Made by a program: the position numbers and the translations under genes. From Micromonospora pallida (GTDB lineage Bacteria; Actinomycetota; Actinomycetes; Mycobacteriales; Micromonosporaceae), in the NCBI RefSeq assembly GCF_900090325.1, contig NZ_FMHW01000002.1:3100001-3164000 (forward strand): DNA of 64,000 bases, given 5' to 3'. Below, one piece after another: positions 44,666 to 54,186 of this stretch. How positions within the stretch are numbered: the stretch's first letter is position 1; each line of letters starts with the position of its first letter. The notes beneath the pieces were generated by a model. That model was given only the letters and a program-made list of their open reading frames with translations. It made no database searches and was not told the origin of the DNA.

Positions 44666-47600
44666 CAGTGTCCCTTCCCCGCGAGGGTCGACTCGCCCAG
44701 TTCGTCCCCGTCGGGGAGGTCCTCTTCCCGCGCGTCGTCACTCTGCGGGCCGAACGACCAGTCCGGCGCTCCGTACTGCGGGTCGAAGATCTTCTCCCCG
44801 GCGGGCAGTACCAGGTTGATCTCGTTCTCGGTCTCCCGCATGGACTGCCCGACCGTGAGGTCGGTCCAGCGCTCGCCACCGGCGACGGTGAGCAGGCCGG
44901 CGAGCTTCTGCTGCTTGAAGGTTCCGTCGGCGTAGCCGAGCCGCGTGGAGCCGGTCTTACGCTCGTTCCACCGGTCCCGCAGCCGGTTGATCCGCTCGCC
45001 GAGGTAGTCCCGGGCGCGGGTGCCACCGATCGCTTCGGCCCGGTCCAGGAACCGGTCGACGACCCGCCGCACCTCCGGGCCGTCGAGCGGCACGTCGTGG
45101 GCGTCGGTGTTCCGGGAGAAGGCCTCCTCCGTGTTACGCACCGCTGCGACCATGGTCGCGGTGGTGCCCCGGTCCAGCGCCCGCCGGGTGTACGGGGTGA
45201 CCGACAGCGCCTCCACCTGACGGTAGAAGGTGGCGTGGTAGTACTCGAAGTCCTCGTAGTGGGCCAGGTCCCGGGGGCGGGTCCAGTTGTAGAGGGTCAC
45301 CACCAGGCCGGGGCGACGGGCGTCCCGGCCGACCCGGGAGGACGCCTGGATGTACTCGGCGGTGTTCTTCGGCTGCCCGGTGACCACCATCAGGCCGAAC
45401 CGGGAGACGTCCACGCCGACCTGGAGCATCGAGGTGGCCAGCACCACGTCGACCGGCAGCCGGCCGTCGTGCTGTCGCCGGTAGTAGCGGTCGGTCACCG
45501 GGTGCAGTTTGAGCCGCGGGTTGGAGGCGGTCTTGGCCTTCATGGCCTCCCGCATGTCCTCGAAGACGGCCCTCCGCCGGGCGGTCGTGTCGATCTCCGC
45601 GTCGAAGCCGATCTCCAGCCGCTTCAACACGTCACTGATGTCTCCGGACGAGATCCGGGAGGTCAGCTCCTGGACGTTGAGCATCACCGGCCCGGTGAGC
45701 CGGTCCGACATGCCCTTGCGGCGGCCGTGGGTGCGTACCCGGGTGGTCACGTCGTCGTCCAGGAGCCGGCGCATGCCGGCCAGCTCGCGGGTGGCGCTGA
45801 AGTATCCCACCGTGGTCAGGTACGGGTCGGCGGGCGAGCCGTACTGGTCGAAGAGGGTCTGCCCGGCGAGCAGCAGGATCTCCGCGACGCGGATCTCGGC
45901 CGACTTCATCCGTACGCCGTGGGCACAGACACCCAGGTAACGACGGCCCGGGTGGTCCACGGTGACCGGAACCTGACGGCTGAAGAAGGTGTCGGTGATG
46001 TCGATGACCGGCGGCGGGAACACCGCCAGGTCCCGCCCGAAGACACCGAGCACCTGTGCCCTGGCCCGCTTGGTGGTGGCCGTCGACGCGACGATCTTCG
46101 GCCCGGCCGCGCCGCCGTCGGGCAACGGCCAGGTGCAGAGCTGGTCGACGGCCGCCTCGAAGAGCCCGACCATGGTGCCGAGCGCACCGGAGATGAGGTG
46201 CAGCTCGTCCTGGATGATCAGATCCGGCGGGCGCAGCCGAACCACGGGCTGGCTGCTGACCGCCTCCAGGCTGCCCTTCTTGTTGTGCCGGTTGCTGCAC
46301 CCTGTACGGGCGTCCAGGTCGTCGTGCCGGTAGCCGTGTCGGGGACAGCGCTGCCGTACCCGGCCGAAGAGCAGCCCGGCGAAGCCGCGCCAGGGGAGCT
46401 GGGCGAGTTTGTCGACGGTGGCGATGACCAGGCTCGGCGCGTACCGGTAGATCTCCTCGTCGACGGTGAGGATGGGCAGACCCTCGGCGCTGCGGGTGCG
46501 GGAGAACGGGCAGGCGTCCGCGCCTTCCGCCTCCGGGCAGAACAGCAGGACCCGCCGGAGGTCCTCCTTGGGTTCGAGATCCCGCTCGGCCCGCAGCTTC
46601 GACCCGCACCACGGGCAGCTCAGAGTCTGGAGCACGTTGGTGAACTTGCCGTGGCCCGCCTCGCGCGCCTCGGCGATCTGCGCGGCTGCCTCGTCGAACC
46701 AGTTCGGCGACACGCCCCCGCCGACCCACAGCCCGATCCGGAACGGCTCGACGCCCCAGGTGCGCTCGTCACGTCGGCGCAACACCTCGGCGGCGCAGAT
46801 CAGTGCGGCGGCCCGCTGGAACTGCTGGGCGGTGAGCAGCCGCAGCGTGTACCGCATCAGCACCGACACCCCGGCGTCGCCGCTGCGCGAGTCGGCACCG
46901 GAACCGACCACACCCTGGAGGCGGCGGATGGCGAAGGTGAACGCGGTCAGGCCGAGGTACGCCTCGGTCTTGCCACCACCGGTCGGGAAGAACAGCAGGT
47001 CGACGACGGCGTCCCGGTTCGCCGCCCGCTCCGGGTGCGCCGGGTCGGTCAGCGACGGCAGGTTCAGCAGCACGAACGCGAGCTGGAAGGGCCGCCAGGA
47101 GGCGGCCGAGGCACCGCGCGCGTCAACGGCGGCCTTCGCCTCCACGTACGACAGGCCCTGTTCCTCCCGCAGCCGGGCCACCTCGCTGTGGCGACGCTGC
47201 AACGCCATGGCCTCGTTGGCGAAGCGGAACGCGGCCAGCGCCTCGCCGTGCCGCTCGGCCGTCGGGTCGGTCAGCAGCGCGATGCCGGCCCGGAGTCGCT
47301 TGGCGGCCCGGGTGGCGGTGAATACGGCGTGCTGGGCGGTCCCCCGGAACGGCTCCGGCAGGTCGGGGACCTTCGCTTCCTCGTCGGTGAGCCAGGCTTC
47401 GTACCTGTCGGCGAGGGTCACCAGCCCGGTCCGCAGTCCGTCGACGTCAACCGCAGCCAGGGCGTCCATCGACAGCTCCACGCCGGCCAGCGGCGTACCC
47501 GGGCCGGTCGGTGCCACCGTCGCGGGCACGTTGTAGGTGGGCAGCCAGGTGGTGAAGAGCTTGTGGGCACAGCGTTCCCCGGCGCGCACCCACGGATGCA

Positions 47601-48495
47601 CGGCCACGTTGCGGCCGGAGGCGTGGCGGCGCTGCGCCCGGTACAGCAGCCGCAGATGCGTCTCCTCCTCGTCGTCGCTGATGCCCTTCACGCCGTCGAG
47701 CGGATCGTCGATGGGGAGGAAGACCGCCGCGTGTCCGTCCGACGCGGTCACCGTCAGCGCGGCCTGGAACAGCCACGCGGTGTCCCCGTTGCTCTCCGGC
47801 TCGGCCTGCGAGTTGATCAGGGCGAGCTGCACCACCCGCCGCCCGTCCCGCGGCCGGATCTCGACCGACAGGTGCACTCCCGGCGCGTCCTGGTCGGCGA
47901 CGGTCAACGGAATCCGGTACGAGGTGTCGCCGTCGAGCCGGACCGGTCTGGCGTACGACACCGGCTCGCGGTACCAGACCCGGCGCTTCCGGCCCTTCTC
48001 GTCCTCCGACTCGCGCAGGTCGTAACGCCCCCAGTCGGCGGTCACGGACAGCACGTCGGTGTCACCGGCCACCGCGAACGACATCCCCATCGAGGACGCC
48101 CACATCTTGCCCAGGTTCAGCGGGGTGACCACCTCGGGCAGTTCGGCCTCGCTGCCGTCCCCCTGCACGGCGGCGTCCACGTCCTGCACCTCGGCACTCT
48201 TGTCGGTGCGCGGCCGCTGCTTCGGCCCGAGCATGCCCACCAGGTACCGCTCCCGTGGGCCCATCGCACCGGGTGGGAACTCCTCCCGCTCCCCGTCCCA
48301 CGGCCCGAGCAGGTCCCGCCCGATCAGCTCCTCCAGTTCGTCGCGCAACTGGTAGGAGGTGGCCTTCGTAAAAGTCTGCGGCACGTCGAGCGGCGAACGC
48401 TGGTCCGCGTCGCTGTCGCCGTCCCCGGCCAGGGACAGCGCCTGCTGCTCACCCCGGGGATGCGGGAAGAGGGCGGCCTCGTCGGCTCTCACCAC
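44665..48495 (-). CDS. drmA: DISARM helicase DrmA
   Basis: 1276 residues, SF2 helicase. Walker A is FFPTGGGKTEAYLGL near residue 500, the DExH box is DELHLISGALG near 765, and the C-terminal helicase lobe has LATSMLQVGVDVSRFGLMVV and ASSRVGRDARRPGL near 1050. A CPWCGS / CPEAEGADACPF cysteine cluster lies between them. The DELH box and large N-terminal region are typical of DrmA. The start GTG 48495 has GGAGG 5 bases upstream. Overlaps drmB by one base. Confidence 0.94.
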   Translation of the reverse strand: MVRADEAALFPHPRGEQQALSLAGDGDSDADQRSPLDVPQTFTKATSYQLRDELEELIGRDLLGPWDGEREEFPPGAMGPRERYLVGMLGPKQRPRTDKSAEVQDVDAAVQGDGSEAELPEVVTPLNLGKMWASSMGMSFAVAGDTDVLSVTADWGRYDLRESEDEKGRKRRVWYREPVSYARPVRLDGDTSYRIPLTVADQDAPGVHLSVEIRPRDGRRVVQLALINSQAEPESNGDTAWLFQAALTVTASDGHAAVFLPIDDPLDGVKGISDDEEETHLRLLYRAQRRHASGRNVAVHPWVRAGERCAHKLFTTWLPTYNVPATVAPTGPGTPLAGVELSMDALAAVDVDGLRTGLVTLADRYEAWLTDEEAKVPDLPEPFRGTAQHAVFTATRAAKRLRAGIALLTDPTAERHGEALAAFRFANEAMALQRRHSEVARLREEQGLSYVEAKAAVDARGASAASWRPFQLAFVLLNLPSLTDPAHPERAANRDAVVDLLFFPTGGGKTEAYLGLTAFTFAIRRLQGVVGSGADSRSGDAGVSVLMRYTLRLLTAQQFQRAAALICAAEVLRRRDERTWGVEPFRIGLWVGGGVSPNWFDEAAAQIAEAREAGHGKFTNVLQTLSCPWCGSKLRAERDLEPKEDLRRVLLFCPEAEGADACPFSRTRSAEGLPILTVDEEIYRYAPSLVIATVDKLAQLPWRGFAGLLFGRVRQRCPRHGYRHDDLDARTGCSNRHNKKGSLEAVSSQPVVRLRPPDLIIQDELHLISGALGTMVGLFEAAVDQLCTWPLPDGGAAGPKIVASTATTKRARAQVLGVFGRDLAVFPPPVIDITDTFFSRQVPVTVDHPGRRYLGVCAHGVRMKSAEIRVAEILLLAGQTLFDQYGSPADPYLTTVGYFSATRELAGMRRLLDDDVTTRVRTHGRRKGMSDRLTGPVMLNVQELTSRISSGDISDVLKRLEIGFDAEIDTTARRRAVFEDMREAMKAKTASNPRLKLHPVTDRYYRRQHDGRLPVDVVLATSMLQVGVDVSRFGLMVVTGQPKNTAEYIQASSRVGRDARRPGLVVTLYNWTRPRDLAHYEDFEYYHATFYRQVEALSVTPYTRRALDRGTTATMVAAVRNTEEAFSRNTDAHDVPLDGPEVRRVVDRFLDRAEAIGGTRARDYLGERINRLRDRWNERKTGSTRLGYADGTFKQQKLAGLLTVAGGERWTDLTVGQSMRETENEINLVLPAGEKIFDPQYGAPDWSFGPQSDDAREEDLPDGDELGESTLAGKGH

Positions 48496-48571
48496 TCCAA
48501 CCTCCGGTCCTGCGCTCCTTGGATGCTGGTCACCATCTGTCGTGCCTTCCTCTGGCTCAAGCTGGTCTGAC

Positions 48572-50158
48572 TCACGCGATCACCTGTCGGACCAGCTCGA
48601 AGGCACCGCCCACGAGCAGACCACCGACGGCGATCACCGCCGCGCATCCGCTCTTCTTCTGGGCGGTCATGACCGGAGTAGCCGGCACACGTACGGTGGC
48701 GGGAACGGTGATCCGGATCGTGGGCGTCTCGTCCCAGTCGTCGTGTCGCTCGACGAACCTGGCATGGTACTCGGCGGGAGTCATCTCCCGTGGCCGCCAG
48801 AACTCGTGCCACTCGGGACGAGCCGGACGGGTTGCGGCAGTCCGTTCGGCGGCGAGCCGGCCGGCGACCTGCGCGCCCTCCGCATCGGCGAACAGTCCAC
48901 CCCGGACCTTCGCCGCCTCAGCCTCCAACACCTTGCGCGCCTGATCGGGCGACATGATGTCTATACCGGCGGTGACTGCCTTGGCGATTCGCGGGTCGTC
49001 CTGCCCGGCACCGCCGTCGATCACGAGCCGCACAGTCTTGGTGACGTTCACGGCGACCTTCGCGCCCTGTTCGACGGCGTAGTCGACCACCTCGGTGACG
49101 TCGGCCGAGTCGCCGACCGGCAGGATGCGCCAGCCCTTGAGCGGGCCGTTGGTCCTGGCCCGGTTCGCGGCAGCGGCCTCCTCCAGGTCGCTGATCAGGT
49201 GTGACGCGGCGAGTTCCTTCGCCGCCCGCTGAAGCTCCTTGAGTTCGACGGACGTGACCACGCCGTCGTCCTCCGCGCGGGCCCGCGCCTCGGCCAGGAA
49301 CTCCTCGTGCACCTGCCGCGCCGTACTCTGGGTGAGCCCGGCCCGACCGGCGACGACCGCGAGCTGCGTCGCCTCCTCACCGACGATCCGGCCGTCGACG
49401 AGCGCGTGCGCAAGCAACGCCCGGTAGTCACGCAACCCGTCCGGCCGGGGTGGCGGAGAAGACGCCATGTACGGCAGCCTCGCCGTGAGGGTCGCCAACC
49501 ACCCCTCGGTGCCCTTGCGCAGCCCGGCGGCGCGCGGGCTGATGATCCCGGTACGCGGCAGGCTGGGCAGCGGCCCCGGCGGTGGCCCCGCCCAGGCCAG
49601 CGGCTGTGGTGCTTCGGCGATGAGCTTCGCCAGCGTCGCGGCGAGCGCGCGGGAGTCACCGAGCGCCGAGTGCAACGCTGTCGGCCACTCCCCCGTGATC
49701 AGGTTGGCGACGTTGTCCAGCTTGTAGCCCCACCGGTCGAGGTGGACGCGCGCGGTGACGAGCGTGCACAACCCGGGCACACCCTGAAGGGTGATGCCGA
49801 GCCGCCCGTACTCGGCGATCAGGAACCTCTCCTCGTAGTCCAGGTTGTGACTCACCACGATCGCACCGCCCAGGTACGCGAGCACGTCCCCGGCGACGTC
49901 CTGGAACGTCGGTGCGTGCTTGACGTCCGCGTTGGTGATCCCGTGGTACTCCTCGTTGTTGATCCGCATGCCCGGGTTGACGAGGGTGGAGTACTCGTCC
50001 AGCACGACGCCGTCGCCACGCATCCGGACGATGCCCACCTCGCAGACCCGGGAACCCTTGTTGGGGTGCAGGCCGGTGGTCTCCAGGTCGAGGAAGGCGA
50101 ACGTCAGGCCGCGCGGGTCGACGCCGCGCTGACGGGTGAGCTGGCCACGAACGAACAC
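48572..50158 (-). CDS. DEDDh 3-prime-5-prime exonuclease with BRCT-like region and C-terminal membrane segment
   Basis: 528 residues. The exonuclease domain (about 18-185) has all DEDDh residues: DLETTG (24-29), SHNLDYEERF, and HSALGDSRA. About 340-415 (ILPVGDSADVTEVVDYAVEQ, RIAKAVTAGIDIMSP) resembles the BRCT domain that follows DnaQ-like exonucleases in actinomycetes. A hydrophobic segment (GCAAVIAVGGLLVGGAFELV) ends the protein. The gene sits inside the DISARM operon between drmMI and drmA, 29 and 76 bases from its neighbours. GTG 50158 has GGAGG 8 bases upstream. It could trim host or phage DNA, or be a passenger. Confidence 0.8.
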   Translation of the reverse strand: MFVRGQLTRQRGVDPRGLTFAFLDLETTGLHPNKGSRVCEVGIVRMRGDGVVLDEYSTLVNPGMRINNEEYHGITNADVKHAPTFQDVAGDVLAYLGGAIVVSHNLDYEERFLIAEYGRLGITLQGVPGLCTLVTARVHLDRWGYKLDNVANLITGEWPTALHSALGDSRALAATLAKLIAEAPQPLAWAGPPPGPLPSLPRTGIISPRAAGLRKGTEGWLATLTARLPYMASSPPPRPDGLRDYRALLAHALVDGRIVGEEATQLAVVAGRAGLTQSTARQVHEEFLAEARARAEDDGVVTSVELKELQRAAKELAASHLISDLEEAAAANRARTNGPLKGWRILPVGDSADVTEVVDYAVEQGAKVAVNVTKTVRLVIDGGAGQDDPRIAKAVTAGIDIMSPDQARKVLEAEAAKVRGGLFADAEGAQVAGRLAAERTAATRPARPEWHEFWRPREMTPAEYHARFVERHDDWDETPTIRITVPATVRVPATPVMTAQKKSGCAAVIAVGGLLVGGAFELVRQVIA

Positions 50159-50187
50159 GGAAGCAGCCTCCGGGAAGGGTGTGCGGA

Positions 50188-53100
50188 TCAGAACAGGGTC
50201 GCGGGGCCGGGCTGCGCCTTGCGGCCGGACTTCTTCTTGTCGTGTAGGCCCTGCGCGTCTTCCTCGGCGTAACGCTGGTGGTTCAACTCCAACAGCCGAT
50301 CGAGGATCTCCCGCTGGACGGCGGGCCCGACGGTGTAGCGGGTGTACGCGCCGGCTTTGTGGAAGCCGTGGTCAAGGCCCTGATCGACCAGGTCGTCCCA
50401 GTCGTAGGCTCGGCAGACCGCCACGTCGATGTCCCGGTGAATCCGCCGCAACTCCACGATGTCGTCGTCCTGACACCCCGAGTCAAAGACAAGGTTGTAC
50501 GTAGCCGTCAGCCCCGCCTGCCGGCTGAGCATCACGTTTCGCCGGTACGTGTCGAGTCGATCGCCGAGTCCCCGCAGCTCGGACGTCAACTCCGGCAACG
50601 CAAGCGTCTCGAACACGTCCGACGGGGTGTATCGAAGGTCAGCCTTCATCGACGACGCGCGGCTGGCCGCCCACCAGTAGTGCGGCGCACTCGACAGCAA
50701 CGCCAACATGGCCGTGTCATCCGTCGCAAACACAGCGAGCGCGTGCGAGAAGACCTGGCCGGTCGGCACGATCACCGGCATAACCGTCTTGCTGACGAGC
50801 GTGATCACAACTACCCTGCCAAGCTCCGCAATTGCGGCGCGCAGTCCTGGTGCCAGCTTCTCATATTGCCACCATTTCTCACGAGTGGCTCGCTTAGCGT
50901 CAGGAAGTTGATCCCGCGAAGGTTTTACGAGAGTTCGGAGTCGCTGCATGCAGGCCCGATAAAGGCAGGCACGGTCATACGACCAGTCCCCGAAGTCAAT
51001 AATCCACCGACTTGCCGAAAGGTCGGGTCGAGAATTTACGTCCTGCCCGTTCAGGTATCGGAAAAGAACCTCTTGACTGCGCCCGTCGGCCGCAATCAGA
51101 TCCGCCGCCTCCTCTTCGGACATCACGAAGCCAATGCCGTTGACGAAGTTACCTATGTAAGCAAGGCCGGCACTCCCAGCCAATCGCACAGCCGGCCCGG
51201 ACGCGCGGGATACAGGATCGAGCATGGTGGTGATACCAGGGACGACGACTCCATCGGCCACGCAAGCAGCCTCCCGGCCGACCGGCCGTCGACTAGTCCA
51301 GACGGCACAGTATTCGAGCGCGGCCGAACTTGACGGCCAGGGCTTGCTTTTAACTGATCTCCGGATCGATATCCCACGTGTCACGACCTGCTCCAAGCCG
51401 ACTTCCCGGGTGTCACCCTGGGCCAGGGTATTGGTGGCGATCAGCCCGGTTTGCCCGCCGGCGTTAAGTAAGTCATGTGCCCGGAGAAGGAAGTAGGCGA
51501 CCAGGTCGGCGTTTCCCTTCACGCCCCGCCCGAGCACTGCGACGAGATACTCCCGATATGCCGTGCCCAGTGGACCGCTGATCTTCTTGCCACCCAGGAA
51601 AGGCGGGTTGCCGATGATGGCGTCGAAGCCGCCCTGCTCGAAGACCTCGGGGAACTCCAGGGGCCAGTGCAGCGGATCGCGGTCGAAGCCGCCGTCCGGC
51701 TGGTCGAGGGAGAGCCAGGACTGCGCCTGCTCGATGAGCGGGTCCACCTTGCCGCCCTTGGCCAGTTGCTGGGCGAGCGTGCCGACGCGTGCGGCGATCA
51801 CGACAGGGTCCTGGCCACGCTTGACCGACGCGAGTGAGGCCCCCACCACCAGGTCGGCGTAGGCGTCGGCGCGCTTTCGTACCGCACGCGCTTCGTCGAG
51901 GAGTCGGCGCTTCTCCGCCAGGGTGTCCAGGCGGTCCGGCAGTGCGGCGAGTTTCCGGCGCAGGTCCCGGGCCTCGGCGATGTCGCGTTCCAGCCGCAGG
52001 TCACCGGCGGCCTTCCCGGGCAGCGTCGCCGTGTTCCCGAGACCGAGTAGTGCATCTCCCGGGACCAACCGGTCATCGAGGAAGGTGAAGGGGCGCTGGG
52101 GGTCCATGGAGACCAGCCAGAGGGAGAGCTTCGCCATCTCCACGGCCATCGGGTTGATGTCCACCCCGTACAGGCAGTGTTCGATGATCTGCCGGCGGGC
52201 CTCGATGACGAGCGGGTCGTCGTCGGCGTCCATCGTGCGGCCGGTGTCCCGCTGCTGGTAGGTGAGCGCGCGTTCGTCGCCGTCCCGCGACCAGGCCTCG
52301 ATGAGGTGGCCGGCGAGGTAGCGGGCCGCCGCGACCAGGAACGCCGCCGAGCCCATGGCGATGTCGGCGACCTTCAGGGCGAGGATCTCCTTGGCCGACT
52401 TCGGCTTCCACTGTGCCCTGTCGGCGGTCTGCAACGGGCCGGGCTCGTAGACCAGCGGTTCCAGCGCGCCTTCGACCACCTCTACTGCAAGGAAGCGCGG
52501 GGTGTAGTGGGTGCCGGTGTTGCGGCGCAGCGCGGACTCGGTGACGAAGAGCGCTCCGGGCAGGATGACCACGGGCAGGCCGCGCAGGTCCGCCCGCAGC
52601 ACGCCGACGAACGACAGCAGTCGCTCGGAGAGCGGGTAGTCGCCGCCGGTCACGGCGAGGAGTTTCCGGCGGGCCTCCTCGCGTTCCGCCCCGTCGAGGG
52701 GCGCAAGCTTCTTGGCCAGCGCCGCCGGGGAGCCGATCTTGGAGTCCTTGTGTTTCTCGGCGAGCGCCTTGGCCAGCGCCGACACGTCGGGGTGCAGGCG
52801 GTGCAGCGTCTCCAGGTCGGCGAGGGCGACCTCGTCCTCCAGTCCTTCCTTGCCGATCAGCCCGACGGTGACGTCCTGAGCGCGGAAGCCCTCGAAGGAG
52901 AGCAGGCCCTCGTAGACGTACCCGATCTGCTCGACGTCGAGGGCGCGGAAGCTGACCGTGCGGCGTTCCCGGGACCGGCCGGTGCCGACCTGGACGTACT
53001 GCACCGAACGGAGCATATGCAGGACGGTCCGGTCGTCGATGGTCAGCGGCAGCCAGTCGTACCGCTTCGGGTCGAAGAGCGAGCCGTCGTGGCCGTGCAG

Positions 53101-54186
53101 GGTGAGCCGGGGGTGGTCGATGCCGTGGTAGACGGCGGTGAACAGGGCGAGCAGCCGGTGCCAGGCGGCGGAGCTGTGCTCCAGGTCCTCCTCACTGCCC
53201 TCGGTGACCCGCTGTTCCAGCTCGGCGCAGAGCCGGCCGGCGGAGTACGCCGCCGCGTACAGCTCGTTGTCGGCGGGGAGCAGCCGGCGCTCCTCGGCGA
53301 AGAGCAGGAAGACGATCCGCATCATCACCGCGACCGCGCCCCGGTAGACCTCGTGCGCCTCGACGTGGGCCAGGCCGCGACCACCGTCCTGCCGGTCGCG
53401 TACGTCGATCCGGCCGATCGCGGCGACGAGCAGCTCGACGGCCTGGCGGACCTGGACGCCGAGGGCCTCGGTGATCTCCTCCTGGCTGCCGAGGCTGTCC
53501 CGCAGCAGCGGCACCAACCGTTCGGTGTCGGGCACGCCGAAGAACCGGTGCCGGGAGAGCAGCGAGACGAAGGCGCGGACCACGTCCCGCTCGGCTGCCT
53601 CCGGCCAGGAGACCGCGTCGAAGGTGGCGGTGGTGGTGACGCCGCCGCGCGGGGCCCAGACCAGGGTCCACCAGCGTCCGCCGGTGGCCAGGCCGAGCTC
53701 GATGTTGTGGTGCCGGCACAGTAGCGCGAGCCGGTCGGCGGGCGTCGCGGCCCAGGTGGAGCCCTTGACGCGGGCGGTGGGGTGCTGGCCGGGCGGGATG
53801 ACCAGGCCGAGCAGCCGTACGCTGTCGGCCTTGACCTGTTCCCCCGGCTCGACCAGCACGAACGACGGCCGCAGCTCGGTGTCGTGCTCGGCGACGGTGT
53901 GGGCGAGCGCGTCGAGCCCTTCGGTGTGTCGGGCGTCGCCCCAGCCGAGCAGCTCGTCCAGCACGTACCCGATCCAGTCGGCCTGGCCTGCGGCGGTGTC
54001 GGCCTGCCAGGTGGTGTGCTGTTGGCGCAGCCGTTCGCGGCTGCGCCGATCGAGGGTGTCGAGGGTGGGCCAGGTGCGGCGCAGCACCGGCAGGCTGAGG
54101 AAGGGGCCGCTGACCTCGACCAGGCTGAGCCAGTTGCGGTGCTGCTCGACCCCGTCGGGGGCTGGGCGACGGAAGGTACGGCTCAT
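50188..54186 (-). CDS. drmMI: DISARM class 1 adenine methyltransferase DrmMI
   Basis: 1332 residues, the length expected for this Eco57I-like family. Motif I is ADIAMGSAAFLVAAARYLAG near residue 607 and the N6-adenine motif IV is GNPPFLGG near 858. The last 450 residues are a TaqI/Eco57I-like recognition region (IGNFVNGIGFVMSEEEAADL, PHYWWAASRASSMKADLRYT). DrmMI marks host DNA so that DISARM spares it. Start ATG 54186 overlaps the drmD stop by 4 bases and has GGGAGG upstream. Confidence 0.92.
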   Translation of the reverse strand: MSRTFRRPAPDGVEQHRNWLSLVEVSGPFLSLPVLRRTWPTLDTLDRRSRERLRQQHTTWQADTAAGQADWIGYVLDELLGWGDARHTEGLDALAHTVAEHDTELRPSFVLVEPGEQVKADSVRLLGLVIPPGQHPTARVKGSTWAATPADRLALLCRHHNIELGLATGGRWWTLVWAPRGGVTTTATFDAVSWPEAAERDVVRAFVSLLSRHRFFGVPDTERLVPLLRDSLGSQEEITEALGVQVRQAVELLVAAIGRIDVRDRQDGGRGLAHVEAHEVYRGAVAVMMRIVFLLFAEERRLLPADNELYAAAYSAGRLCAELEQRVTEGSEEDLEHSSAAWHRLLALFTAVYHGIDHPRLTLHGHDGSLFDPKRYDWLPLTIDDRTVLHMLRSVQYVQVGTGRSRERRTVSFRALDVEQIGYVYEGLLSFEGFRAQDVTVGLIGKEGLEDEVALADLETLHRLHPDVSALAKALAEKHKDSKIGSPAALAKKLAPLDGAEREEARRKLLAVTGGDYPLSERLLSFVGVLRADLRGLPVVILPGALFVTESALRRNTGTHYTPRFLAVEVVEGALEPLVYEPGPLQTADRAQWKPKSAKEILALKVADIAMGSAAFLVAAARYLAGHLIEAWSRDGDERALTYQQRDTGRTMDADDDPLVIEARRQIIEHCLYGVDINPMAVEMAKLSLWLVSMDPQRPFTFLDDRLVPGDALLGLGNTATLPGKAAGDLRLERDIAEARDLRRKLAALPDRLDTLAEKRRLLDEARAVRKRADAYADLVVGASLASVKRGQDPVVIAARVGTLAQQLAKGGKVDPLIEQAQSWLSLDQPDGGFDRDPLHWPLEFPEVFEQGGFDAIIGNPPFLGGKKISGPLGTAYREYLVAVLGRGVKGNADLVAYFLLRAHDLLNAGGQTGLIATNTLAQGDTREVGLEQVVTRGISIRRSVKSKPWPSSSAALEYCAVWTSRRPVGREAACVADGVVVPGITTMLDPVSRASGPAVRLAGSAGLAYIGNFVNGIGFVMSEEEAADLIAADGRSQEVLFRYLNGQDVNSRPDLSASRWIIDFGDWSYDRACLYRACMQRLRTLVKPSRDQLPDAKRATREKWWQYEKLAPGLRAAIAELGRVVVITLVSKTVMPVIVPTGQVFSHALAVFATDDTAMLALLSSAPHYWWAASRASSMKADLRYTPSDVFETLALPELTSELRGLGDRLDTYRRNVMLSRQAGLTATYNLVFDSGCQDDDIVELRRIHRDIDVAVCRAYDWDDLVDQGLDHGFHKAGAYTRYTVGPAVQREILDRLLELNHQRYAEEDAQGLHDKKKSGRKAQPGPATLF

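Noticed and set aside
44668..48570. 1300-codon plus-strand frame opposite drmA
   Set aside because: It is an artefact of high GC: repetitive Gly/Arg/Val composition, no motifs, and fully antisense to the DrmA helicase.
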